Origin: Legionella steelei
GTDB lineage: Bacteria > Pseudomonadota > Gammaproteobacteria > Legionellales > Legionellaceae
Direction of reading: 5' to 3'
DNA: 64,000 nucleotides
NCBI RefSeq assembly: GCF_001468005.1
Contig: NZ_LNYY01000016.1
Coordinates: 159,756-223,755 of the forward strand
The notes under the pieces are model-generated. The model worked only from the letters and a program-made list of their open reading frames with translations, did no database searches and was not told the origin of the DNA. Positions 27,778 to 36,517 of the stretch are shown piece after piece. Positions within the stretch are counted from its first letter, which is position 1; each line of letters starts with the position of its first letter. Both the position numbers and the translations under genes were made by a program.

Positions 27778-28198
27778 AAATGGCCTTGGCTCTATCGCAA
27801 AATGAATCAACCATCTTATCCGTTACTTGTTCAAATACAGGACCAAGCAACATAGAAAACATACGCCCTGCAAATTCAAATTCCAGGTCAAAAGAAACTT
27901 TGCATCCATCATCGACTTCATCAAAGCGCCAGAACCCTTCTAAGTGGCTGAAAGGGCCATCAACAAGGCGAATCTCTATCATTTTATTACTTTGAAGTCT
28001 GTTGCGTGTAGTAAATGACTTGCTCATACCCGCCGCACCAATAACTAAAGTTGCCTGTACCTCATCTTCATCGCGATGGTGTACTAAGCTTTCTGAGCAA
28101 TAAGGTAGAAACTCTGCATAACGCTCTACTTCATTCACCAACGAAAACATTTGCTCGCAGCTATAATTAACAGTACGTGACTTTTTCACTATGGGCAT
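27770..28198 (-). CDS. ratA: RatA/COQ10-like START-domain protein
   Basis: 142-aa START-like domain protein (SRPBCC fold). The motif SCEQMFSLVNEVERY near the start and FLPYCSES, plus LEFEFAGRMFSM and the helical end with DKMVDSFCDRA, are family features. In E. coli the RatA homologue was described as inhibiting 70S assembly, while eukaryotic relatives bind coenzyme Q; which applies here is open. GGGGAGAGG precedes the ATG, and the start shares one base with the upstream esterase stop (TAATG). It overlaps rnfH by eight bases: a three-gene operon. Confidence 0.92.
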   Translation of the reverse strand: MPIVKKSRTVNYSCEQMFSLVNEVERYAEFLPYCSESLVHHRDEDEVQATLVIGAAGMSKSFTTRNRLQSNKMIEIRLVDGPFSHLEGFWRFDEVDDGCKVSFDLEFEFAGRMFSMLLGPVFEQVTDKMVDSFCDRAKAIYG

Positions 28199-28854
28199 TA
28201 TGCCTCTCCCCGAATTTTATTCTTTAACCAAAGACTCAGATCTTTAATTTCCTCAAAACAAATTGAATGCTCCATAGGATACTTATAATACGAAATGTGG
28301 TCATATCCTTTATTCAATAGCCAATCCTTACTTGATTCAGTCCATTGAGGTAATACTAAGGGGTCAAATTGCCCTGCCCCCATGAAAAAAGGTGTACTTT
28401 TATCCAGCTTTGCTCTAGTATGTGCTGCTAAGGGTAAATAAGCAGATAAAGCAACCACTCCTGCCAAGCGAGCGGTTGTATGCAGAGCAGTGTGCAATGC
28501 CATAGCTCCGCCTTGCGAAAATCCTGCTAAAAAAATCTGATTGTAGGCAAACCCATCGTTTAGCTGTTCATCCATGACTTTACGAATCACTAATTCAGAT
28601 TGCTCAATACCTTCTTTATCTTCCCTATCAATTAGTTTCATACCTACAATATCATACCAAGCAGGCATAACCATCCCACCATTCAGGGTCACTGGACGCT
28701 GGGGGGCATTAATAAACACGTGGCGTAACGCAACATCAGAAACTGTTAGCTGATCGGCTAAGCCCATCATATCGGAAGCATCAGCACCTAGTCCATGCAT
28801 CCAAATAACGCACGCCTGGGCTGGAGCCTGTGACTCATTTATAAATACATTCAA
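28198..28854 (-). CDS. Carboxylesterase/lysophospholipase-like alpha/beta hydrolase
   Basis: Cytoplasmic alpha/beta hydrolase of the phospholipase/carboxylesterase family (YpfH/EstB-like); 218 aa. Oxyanion segment MHGLGADASD, nucleophile elbow GFSQGG, an Asp in AGQFDPLV and His in MEHSIC complete the Ser-Asp-His triad. The start is TTG at 28854: GGGGGA lies six bases before it, and the nearby ATG at 28850 is out of frame. First gene of the esterase-ratA-rnfH operon. Substrates of this family are short-chain esters or lysophospholipids; the true substrate is not known. Confidence 0.9.
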   Translation of the reverse strand: MNVFINESQAPAQACVIWMHGLGADASDMMGLADQLTVSDVALRHVFINAPQRPVTLNGGMVMPAWYDIVGMKLIDREDKEGIEQSELVIRKVMDEQLNDGFAYNQIFLAGFSQGGAMALHTALHTTARLAGVVALSAYLPLAAHTRAKLDKSTPFFMGAGQFDPLVLPQWTESSKDWLLNKGYDHISYYKYPMEHSICFEEIKDLSLWLKNKIRGEA

Positions 28855-29033
28855 AACAAATCCCCCACAGACAAAAAAGAGAAATTATCGCTAATGCATT
28901 AACACAGTGCAAGTTATACGTTCTCGATATTTTATAGAATCGACACATCAAAAAATAAAACGACACCAATTTGAGCAATTATAAAACAAAAGCACCGCCA
29001 AACCTATTTTATTATTAGCCAACATGAATTATA

Positions 29034-32021
29034 GTGCGCTACTATGGCTTAATTAGCGGCAAAAGCATGATTGAAATTGAAAAAGTAGATTCTAAATCAT
29101 TTACCCTGACAATGTTGGGGACAGACACATTTTATACGCCTACTTTAAAAAACAAGAAAAAAGTACCGTTACAAGCAGGGGAGAAAATACAAGAGTATTA
29201 TCCTAAGGGAGAAACTCTAAGTCTTGTTTCTACATTGATTAAAACAGAAAGACCTTTGATTAATAACAAACAACTTGTTCCCTATCAATCAATAGATGTC
29301 GCAGTTGTTAATGGGCCTAAGACCGAAGGGACCGATGTTGGCGAAAAAATTGGCATTGGACTTGGGCTTGCTTTAAATGCCATTGTTCGTGGGCAAACAG
29401 AACTGAATGATATTGCACACAGTAGAGGTGGGGTTGAATCAATTCTGATAGCCCATGAACTTAATGCGATAAAAGACACCATTAACTCTTGCGAAAATTT
29501 CGAACAATTAATCAAAGAGCTAACGCAACAACAAGCAAACAGGAAAAAAGGCCTGCCCTATAATAATACCCCTGACATTATTAAATCGCTGTTAACCCAA
29601 CTACCGCAATCAGCAACAGACAAACAGTTATGGTTTAATGCTCTAAAAATTAATATTGCCAAGGCGTCAATGAATCTTTTTATTATTGATCCAGTTCCTG
29701 GCGACTGCTGGCCTATAACCTGGTACGACCAAAGATTTTATACGCTTCCTCCTATTGTTAAACATGCTGAATTCACCTATTACGAAAATGAACGCTCTGA
29801 CTGGGGCTTTACACCAATCTATACCGAAGCGTCAACTCCAGAGCAAATAATAGTACGCAGCACCCTGCCTGGACATCATGGCACAGGTTCAGCCGGAACT
29901 AATGCATCGCAACAAAATTTTGCCGTTTCTCCTGAGAAAACAAAAGCGACGCATGTGCAAAAATTAATGATTTTCAAATTACTTAAATTTTTGTCATCAC
30001 ATGGAGTCGCCTTTAAAGATGCTCGAGAAATTTTTCATGAGCACACCGCTTTAGGTAGAAAATACATCTCCTTCCTAGAGGAAATGGGAGGCGATGGCTT
30101 TGATGTAGCAAAACTTGATTTCCCAACGATATTTCGTAAACTCTATGACAAAATTTATGCCAATAGAGCCGCATACGAAGCATTCAATGCGACGCACTAC
30201 ACATTTATGGGTGTAGCACCACAAAGAAAAATGCTCCGTACTGACCATAAATATGCCCTTTTAACTGAGGCCTTCCCTAAAAACATGGGATATGTGAATG
30301 AGGAACACAGTTTATTAATGAAGGAGTATTTCTTCAAAATCCTCCAAGTCGATGCCTATAAAGAGCAAACGATGGTAGAACTCATTCAATCAGCACAAAC
30401 CGTATTATCTAAAAACATAAAAGCAATTACCAATTTGTCATCATCTCTTGTAGAACATTCAATTGCCCCCGCAGCAATACTTGATAGTGAAAATGCGCGT
30501 AAAGATGTTTTGAGTTCATTTGGTACCTTAATTCAAAGAGTAAGCCAACAATATCTTACCGATGACTGGAGTACTGAGGGCAAGCAAAAAGAAAAAGAAG
30601 AACTTTTTGCTGCAATCATTGGCATCTTTGCTGAGTTTGAAGAGTTATCAAAAATTGATAATCAAACCATCAAAGAGTTTGTGGCATCACTTATTGCTTT
30701 GAGTCTAAAAGGCATAATTCAAACCGTTGCGCAACAGCGTACCAATCTAGAAGAAGAGTTTGAGCGCCTACAAACACCAACTGATACAAACTTACAGTTC
30801 TTTTTTAGCAGCTTATTAGCACAGATCAATAAAGATGAAAGTTATACCGGTTCAGAAATAAACCCCGATATTGTCAGGATCTTTGAAAGTCCTGATTTTG
30901 CTCAATTAGCAAATTACCCAATAAGAATAAAAATACAATACATTTGCCAACAACTAAAAGAAAAACTACCTCAAAGCGAAAGTGCAGACAGCCTGGTTTA
31001 CCAACTGACACAACGATTTGCAGAACATTATGACAGCTCTTTTGAGGAATTTGAAAAACTGTATCGGCAAATAGAAATCTTTACTAATGATACGGCAGCA
31101 CTAGGTCGACAATTTGTAAGTGAGGAAGCAGTATTCAACAAACATGAACTCTTTCTGCGAAAAAAAGCTGACGCCTTAATCGATGTCGCGGCACAAAAAT
31201 TTTATCGAGACCGACCGAATGCATTACCTTCGCCCGCAGAAAAAGGAACTTTTCAAGAGTTAGTTGAACGTCACGCCATTAATCAATATGGCGTCGTTGA
31301 TAGACTCAAACAAGCAAAAAACGCCTTAGAACAAGAAAAGGCGCAATTAGGTACACGCATCCACCAAATGGAACAACAAATAGCCGAGAAAGAGCAGCAA
31401 AAAAAACAAACGCTTGCCGCATTAGAAACAGAAAGAGCAAAAAAAACTGAATACCATGCTGCAATGAATGATAACAAAGAAGCAGAGTACTTACTGCTTA
31501 TTAATAAAAAGCTCATTCCATTAACCGAAGAATATTTGGCTTCACTCAGAGCAAAATTGTCCAATAGAACGCCAGAAGAAGAACAAGATGATGAGATAAA
31601 ACAAAGGGATGATAAGGTCAAAGCCAAAATCTTAAAAGCGACTAAATTGTACGATATTTTGCAAGATAAAAAGCAAAAACCACACCCTAAAGACCGTTTA
31701 CGCTCATTTTATACCAAGCTGGATAAGTATGAAGATAAATTCGTAACGCATAATGATCCCGATTGGATACGCTATACCAAAAATACGGTAATTGCTGCAG
31801 GAATTCTTTTGAGTTTTATCTTTCCCGGAATAGTTGTACTTGCAATTTATACTCATGTAGGCCTTAGCTCTGTAAAATCATGTTTCTTTTGGCAATCCGC
31901 AGGACAAAATGCTGTGGAGTCCTTGAACGAACATAGGCCAGATCTTGCCCTAAGCGATGATGCGAATAGCGAGTCTGCTGAGAATGAACATTTAGCATTT
32001 AATGATGCCCTAATCATGTGA
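29034..32021 (+). CDS. Large protein with N-terminal hydrolase-like region, candidate Dot/Icm effector
   Basis: 995 aa, no housekeeping homologue that I recognise. The first about 290 residues hold the ordered pieces of an alpha/beta-hydrolase triad: Ser130 in AHSRGG, Asp219 in IIDPVPG and His281/His282 in PGHHGTG. A helical middle follows, then a long coiled coil (about residues 760-825, Gln/Lys/Glu-rich), a hydrophobic hairpin near residues 917-945 (IAAGILLSFIFPGIVVLA) and an acidic tail with SESAENE, resembling the glutamate-rich signals of Dot/Icm substrates. Start is GTG 29034 without a good ribosome site; ATG 29067 is the alternative. Hydrolase activity and secretion are inference. Confidence 0.75.
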   Translation: MRYYGLISGKSMIEIEKVDSKSFTLTMLGTDTFYTPTLKNKKKVPLQAGEKIQEYYPKGETLSLVSTLIKTERPLINNKQLVPYQSIDVAVVNGPKTEGTDVGEKIGIGLGLALNAIVRGQTELNDIAHSRGGVESILIAHELNAIKDTINSCENFEQLIKELTQQQANRKKGLPYNNTPDIIKSLLTQLPQSATDKQLWFNALKINIAKASMNLFIIDPVPGDCWPITWYDQRFYTLPPIVKHAEFTYYENERSDWGFTPIYTEASTPEQIIVRSTLPGHHGTGSAGTNASQQNFAVSPEKTKATHVQKLMIFKLLKFLSSHGVAFKDAREIFHEHTALGRKYISFLEEMGGDGFDVAKLDFPTIFRKLYDKIYANRAAYEAFNATHYTFMGVAPQRKMLRTDHKYALLTEAFPKNMGYVNEEHSLLMKEYFFKILQVDAYKEQTMVELIQSAQTVLSKNIKAITNLSSSLVEHSIAPAAILDSENARKDVLSSFGTLIQRVSQQYLTDDWSTEGKQKEKEELFAAIIGIFAEFEELSKIDNQTIKEFVASLIALSLKGIIQTVAQQRTNLEEEFERLQTPTDTNLQFFFSSLLAQINKDESYTGSEINPDIVRIFESPDFAQLANYPIRIKIQYICQQLKEKLPQSESADSLVYQLTQRFAEHYDSSFEEFEKLYRQIEIFTNDTAALGRQFVSEEAVFNKHELFLRKKADALIDVAAQKFYRDRPNALPSPAEKGTFQELVERHAINQYGVVDRLKQAKNALEQEKAQLGTRIHQMEQQIAEKEQQKKQTLAALETERAKKTEYHAAMNDNKEAEYLLLINKKLIPLTEEYLASLRAKLSNRTPEEEQDDEIKQRDDKVKAKILKATKLYDILQDKKQKPHPKDRLRSFYTKLDKYEDKFVTHNDPDWIRYTKNTVIAAGILLSFIFPGIVVLAIYTHVGLSSVKSCFFWQSAGQNAVESLNEHRPDLALSDDANSESAENEHLAFNDALIM

Positions 32022-32030
32022 TTCATTACT

Positions 32031-32067
32031 GTAGCCTGGGTTAGATGTAGTTCATAATCCAGGCTAC
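32031..32067. repeat. Short inverted repeat (GTAGCCTGG family)
   Basis: GTAGCCTGGGTTA at 32031-32043 pairs with TAATCCAGGCTAC at 32055-32067 (one mismatch in 13) around an 11-base loop. It lies nine bases after the preceding stop. The outer GTAGCC/GGCTAC ends are also seen at 43288-43342. Either a short member of the intergenic repeat family or a stem that ends transcription without a U-tract. Confidence 0.6.
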
Positions 32068-32150
32068 GTGCAGAAAACAATATCCATGACTTGAATTTTT
32101 ACATAAATAAATGGATAGTTAGCGTTCTAAAACTTTTAACTACTATTCTA

Positions 32151-32261
32151 ATGAAACAAATTTACTTTTTATTTATGGTTTGTATTGCCATACTCTTAGT
32201 AGGTTGTGGGCAAAAAGGTCCGCTCTATTTGCCAGAATCAACAAAAAACACCGCCAGTTAG
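32151..32261 (+). CDS. lptM: LptM (YifL) small lipoprotein
   Basis: A 36-aa lipoprotein gene easily missed because of its size. The signal peptide ends in lipobox LVGC, and the mature protein begins CGQKGPLYLP, the signature of YifL/LptM, the small lipoprotein that assists maturation of the LptD/E lipopolysaccharide translocon in E. coli. It stops 11 bases before dapF, the same neighbour as in E. coli (yifL-dapF), which supports the call. No strong ribosome site is visible upstream (TACTATTCTA before the ATG). Confidence 0.9.
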   Translation: MKQIYFLFMVCIAILLVGCGQKGPLYLPESTKNTAS

Positions 32262-32272
32262 ACAGGGCAATT

Positions 32273-33103
32273 ATGAACATTAAATTTACCAAAATGCATG
32301 GCTTGGGTAATGATTTCATGGTGATTGATGGAGTAAATCAACAGATTACCCTAAGTCCGCAACAAATAATGACTATGGCTCAACGCAATACCGGCATTGG
32401 CTTTGACCAATGCTTGTTGATTGAATCAAGTGTGCAGCATGGTATTGACTTTAATTATCGGATTTTTAATGCCGATGGCCAGGAAGTAGGCCAATGTGGT
32501 AATGGAGCACGCTGTCTTGCCTTATTTGCAAAATACTATGGATTAACTGATAAAAATCACTTAACCGTGGCCACTCACACGACACAAATGCGTTTACACA
32601 TCAACGCAGACTCTAGTGTTAGTGTCGATATGGGAATTCCCCGATTATCCCCATCTGATATCCCATTCATAGCAGAGCAGCAATCTGTTGAATACTCCTT
32701 AGAACTTCAAAAAAACAAACCGGTTCACTTCAATGCATTAAGCGTGGGCAATCCACATGCAGTATTAGTGGTAGAAGATATAGATAAAGCACCGGTTCAT
32801 ACTTTAGGAAGCGAAATCAGTGTACATCCACGTTTTCCCGCGCAAGTAAATGTTGGCTTCATGCAAATTGTGACTCCAAACCATATCAAATTACGAGTCT
32901 ATGAACGTGGCTGCGGAGAAACTCAAGCATGTGGAAGTGGTGCTGTTGCAGCAGCTGCTATTGGACGTTTATATCATCAATTGGACAAACAAATAAAAGT
33001 GACATTACCTGGTGGTGATTTATTTATTGATTGGCCAGCATTTAATGAATCGCTTATCCTGACTGGCCCCGCTGTTTTTGTTTATGAGGGCATGTTGTTT
33101 TAA
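32273..33103 (+). CDS. dapF: Diaminopimelate epimerase DapF
   Basis: Converts LL- to meso-diaminopimelate for lysine and peptidoglycan synthesis; 276 aa from the ATG at 32273. The start KFTKMHGLGNDF is diagnostic, and both catalytic cysteines are present: GQCGNGARC and GCGETQACGSGA. The frame extends back to 32180 through the lptM gene, so the longer version is an artefact. AGGGC lies just upstream. lptM and dapF probably form one transcript. The following 284 bases before the next gene contain no feature I can support. Confidence 0.96.
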   Translation: MNIKFTKMHGLGNDFMVIDGVNQQITLSPQQIMTMAQRNTGIGFDQCLLIESSVQHGIDFNYRIFNADGQEVGQCGNGARCLALFAKYYGLTDKNHLTVATHTTQMRLHINADSSVSVDMGIPRLSPSDIPFIAEQQSVEYSLELQKNKPVHFNALSVGNPHAVLVVEDIDKAPVHTLGSEISVHPRFPAQVNVGFMQIVTPNHIKLRVYERGCGETQACGSGAVAAAAIGRLYHQLDKQIKVTLPGGDLFIDWPAFNESLILTGPAVFVYEGMLF

Positions 33104-33387
33104 GCACGGTTCAACCCCTATCCCTATGCAAAATTAACACAAGTATTGAATTTTCTTTACAAAGAGTTATCCTGAAAGAACGCCTCACACTCGCACCGCT
33201 CCAAATTTACACTAGACTTTTTTCGAAATTCACTGTGGCTAAGTGCGAAAAAAATGGAGCCTAGACTAAAATATACCCCCAAGTACATGAGGACTAGGTA
33301 CCGTTTTAATGAAGAGTTCGCCGCTACAGTCGTGTTTCGAAAGAAGTCCATTAGGGAATTGGTGCTTGGCTAAAAGGAGAGAGTGCT

Positions 33388-35679
33388 ATGACAGGAAGCA
33401 AAATACAAAGTTTTGAGTTATTCAAAGCGGCTATGGGAAACCAAGAGTATTTAACGGAAATCAATAAGGATATAGTAAGTCAGACGCAATTCTTAGTCAC
33501 TCTTGAAGAAGGGAAATTAACAATCCCCAATATTCTTGACGCCATTCAAATCGTTAAAAACCTACAAGTAAAATCGCTCTTAATAATTTACTTATTAAGT
33601 AAAAAAGAATACTTGTCGTGCTTAAAAGGTGAATCATTATTAAATAGGTTAACCCAGCAAGATCATCATATCCCTTCGCGTCTTAACGCCCTAGTGTACC
33701 AATTAGACTTAAAAGTCCTCTCAAATCCATTAATAGGTAAATTAGAACCTGAGGCAGCAGTAAGTATTCTTTGCTCAGTTCCTCATTTTCATCAACTAAC
33801 TAAAGCTCAATTAGCGGCCCTGATTGAGCGATGCCCTCTCTATGACCGACACAATGTGATTGCTTATTGGATGAATCATTTTGCGTCAATGCCCAATGCT
33901 CATTATATCTTGGCTCATTTTATGGACATTGCAACACCCAATGTGATTGATGTATTAGGGAAAATGGAGCCAACTCGAAAAGAAGCTGCTGTTGTTAGTA
34001 TCATTGAGAACTTAGGACTATTTCATAACATTCCGAATAAATTTCTCGAGCATGCGGGCAAAGAATCTCATTTGCTGTTGGCAATACGTCTTTATCTAAA
34101 TGGTCATTATAATAAGGCCTATGCATCTTATATTAATCAATTAACTAAAAAATTATTGGATAAAAATCATTCCTTTTCATTAGCAGCAATAGAACTCCTT
34201 TTTTTCTTGAATGATAAACTCGCATTTAAGGAGTTGGCCGCGAGAACGGCGTACTTAACCAATCGCTATTTAAGAAATAATGCATTAAAAGGAGATACAT
34301 CATTATTTTATCAAAATAAGCGGCTCACTATTCAAAGAATGCTACAAGATATTCATTTAAATCCCCCTCTTCCTGGAACGCTAAAAGAACAAAGACAATC
34401 AGTGAATTCTAATGAAAGCTCTTTTATAGATGAGTTGATTAAACATGATAAAACAATTAATTGTTTTGAGTATTTTTTAATACATTATAGAGGCAGTCCG
34501 GCACCAATCCTTACATTGCTTGATGACTACATGGGCTTTTATGAGCGTTCCGTAAATATCCTCATTCGCAACAAAGCAATACACCACCTTGGATTCATGT
34601 TAAAACGTTCAGAAGTAGACGGCACAGTAAAAGAAGCGATTTTTTCCGCATTATTAGCTCATCCTGCTTTTTTTGATGAGCAGATTAGTTATCAATTGTT
34701 TGTATTTGATGCAAAGAGAGTTATTCGCCATTTTGGCCTCCGAGGAGGAAAAGAAAATTATCAACGCGTTATCAATTTGTGTACCTTCGCACTAAAAAAC
34801 CTTCATCCTGAAAAAAATCAAGAAATCATTCAAGTGGCGCATAAAGCGCTTAAGGAAGCACAACTTGAATTAAATTTTGCCAATGAACAAGGATTTTTTT
34901 CTGTTTTCATTAAATGGATTAAACGTTGTTGGATTTATGGATGGACCGGCTTTTTTAAACCTAACGCGCCCGAGTACATTGCCCCTGAATCATTAGCCCT
35001 AGTAGAAAACGATGAACCATCATCTTCAAAACAGACAAAAAGTTCCGGGCCAGTTCAAGAATCAGAACACGATCTGCTGGATTTGTTAAATAAAATGACC
35101 CTTCCCCTAACGCATGAAAAACTTGAGGAGATTATTAAAGCATTCGACAAATTCTCGTTACAGACAATTCCTAAAGATGAGTTCATTACACGACAAAAAC
35201 TTCACCGGTTATATCATTATGCAATCAAGCATAGAGAAGAAAATGAACAAATTTACCATTGGTTAAAAGACAATCAAAATCCATTCATTGTGAATCAATT
35301 CCGTCTTTTAGAGCTGATGTTAAAAGAAAAATCTCGTGGTGAGATTGATTCATTGCTGGTACAGGTTGGGGAAGATTCCGATCAATTGCAATATGTTTCT
35401 GACGAGCTGGATAATCTCATGCCAGAACTTATAGTCACTCCCAGTAAAGAGCCTTCAACCAGCTCAGAAACAAGTGATTTTGTAGCAAGCGCAGGCAAAA
35501 TGCTCTCCAAATATACATGCGAAGCAACTGTATATGCACAAAGCGCGTTGAGTTGGGCTGAGGGTTTTTTTACCAAAATGAAACAGCCCACACAAGAGGA
35601 GGAGGAAGAACCCTTTGAAGTGGAACATAATGCATCTTTTCAAAAGATAATAAACAGCAAAGGAACGATTACAACTTGA
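33388..35679 (+). CDS. Unknown 763-aa protein with glutamate block, candidate Dot/Icm effector
   Basis: I do not recognise the family. The protein is soluble-looking and helical, with Leu-rich helix pairs in the first about 480 residues that might form a solenoid, a short aromatic segment (about 510-525, KRCWIYGWTGFF), and a helical C-terminal part. The last 25 residues carry a run of five glutamates (TQEEEEEPFE), the E-block pattern described for C-terminal Dot/Icm translocation signals. AAAGGAGAG lies eight bases before the ATG. Its stop overlaps the convergent acyltransferase gene by 11 bases. From memory, L. pneumophila has Dot/Icm substrates at the same position next to this lipid cluster; I could not check this. 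Confidence 0.75.
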   Translation: MTGSKIQSFELFKAAMGNQEYLTEINKDIVSQTQFLVTLEEGKLTIPNILDAIQIVKNLQVKSLLIIYLLSKKEYLSCLKGESLLNRLTQQDHHIPSRLNALVYQLDLKVLSNPLIGKLEPEAAVSILCSVPHFHQLTKAQLAALIERCPLYDRHNVIAYWMNHFASMPNAHYILAHFMDIATPNVIDVLGKMEPTRKEAAVVSIIENLGLFHNIPNKFLEHAGKESHLLLAIRLYLNGHYNKAYASYINQLTKKLLDKNHSFSLAAIELLFFLNDKLAFKELAARTAYLTNRYLRNNALKGDTSLFYQNKRLTIQRMLQDIHLNPPLPGTLKEQRQSVNSNESSFIDELIKHDKTINCFEYFLIHYRGSPAPILTLLDDYMGFYERSVNILIRNKAIHHLGFMLKRSEVDGTVKEAIFSALLAHPAFFDEQISYQLFVFDAKRVIRHFGLRGGKENYQRVINLCTFALKNLHPEKNQEIIQVAHKALKEAQLELNFANEQGFFSVFIKWIKRCWIYGWTGFFKPNAPEYIAPESLALVENDEPSSSKQTKSSGPVQESEHDLLDLLNKMTLPLTHEKLEEIIKAFDKFSLQTIPKDEFITRQKLHRLYHYAIKHREENEQIYHWLKDNQNPFIVNQFRLLELMLKEKSRGEIDSLLVQVGEDSDQLQYVSDELDNLMPELIVTPSKEPSTSSETSDFVASAGKMLSKYTCEATVYAQSALSWAEGFFTKMKQPTQEEEEEPFEVEHNASFQKIINSKGTITT

Positions 35680-36517
35680 GTTTCCAGCGCTTATGCATCC
35701 AATTCCATTGTTCTGGATGGGCTAAAATAATACGCTCTAATGCTTGGTTATAAGCAAGCGTATTATAATAAAGAGACTCTTGAGCATTCTCATAGTCTTT
35801 CCATGGAATAGGCTCATAAAACTCTAAAACATGCTTTCCATTTGGCAATCTATATCCTGCAGCTGGAATTACAGGAACTCCCGTATAACGAGACAACGTT
35901 GCCAGGCTACGGTAAGTTCCTGCTTTCACCCCAAAAAACTCTACGGCAATCCCGTCACGGTTAACCAATGAGGCATGTTGATCAAGAACAAAAATAACGG
36001 CGTGATTTTTTTCCAGAGCAGCACAAACCTTATCCAAAGAGTTTTTTTTAGGGATAACATTCAAGCCAACTTGGTAGTACTGCTTGAATAAACTGCGCTC
36101 AATAAATTTAATTGACAAAGTCCGACGAATAAAATGAAACTGCCCTTGAAATTCTTGAAAATTTAAAACACCACCAATTGGTGCCACTTCCCAATTGCCA
36201 AAATGCCCTGTTAAAACTAAAACTCCTTTTTGTTGCGCCACAACCGACAACATGTTTTCATGGCCTCGCACCTCGACCATATTGCGTAAATTCTCTTCAG
36301 ACATAAAACGCAGTTGCATTGCTTCTTTAAAGGATTTAAGTAAATGTGAGTAATATGAGATAGCAAGTCGTTTTTTTTGTGCACCATTCAGTTGCTCACC
36401 AAAAACACGATCAATATTTGCCATAACAACTTGTCGCTTATAGGGCAAAAATTTATGTACGAATCGCCCAAACATGCTTATTGGCAATTCATTAATTTTT
36501 CGTTCTAATTCAGTCAC
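35669..36517 (-). CDS. LpxL/HtrB-type lipid A acyltransferase (LpxXL-like)
   Basis: Lysophospholipid-type acyltransferase that would add a secondary acyl chain to lipid A; 282 aa. Catalytic HX4D/E motif is HFGNWE (about residue 105), followed by FVLDQHA and the acceptor-binding region VPVIPAAG. It ends the six-gene fatty-acid cluster and starts eight bases inside the previous gene. In rhizobia the last gene of the equivalent cluster, lpxXL, transfers a 27-hydroxy-C28 chain from AcpXL to lipid A; the same role is the best inference here. Convergent overlap of 11 bases with the 763-aa gene. Confidence 0.9.
   Translation of the reverse strand: MTELERKINELPISMFGRFVHKFLPYKRQVVMANIDRVFGEQLNGAQKKRLAISYYSHLLKSFKEAMQLRFMSEENLRNMVEVRGHENMLSVVAQQKGVLVLTGHFGNWEVAPIGGVLNFQEFQGQFHFIRRTLSIKFIERSLFKQYYQVGLNVIPKKNSLDKVCAALEKNHAVIFVLDQHASLVNRDGIAVEFFGVKAGTYRSLATLSRYTGVPVIPAAGYRLPNGKHVLEFYEPIPWKDYENAQESLYYNTLAYNQALERIILAHPEQWNWMHKRWKLKL

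Noticed and set aside
32180-32272. Extended N-terminus of DapF
   Set aside because: Those bases belong to the lptM gene in another frame, and DapF proteins begin at the KFTKMHGLGNDF region.
33150-33310. Inverted-looking T- and A-runs between dapF and the 763-aa gene
   Set aside because: The pairing (CTAGACTTTTTTCG against CGAAAAAAATGGAGCCTAG) is short and gapped; no stem, RNA or gene could be supported.
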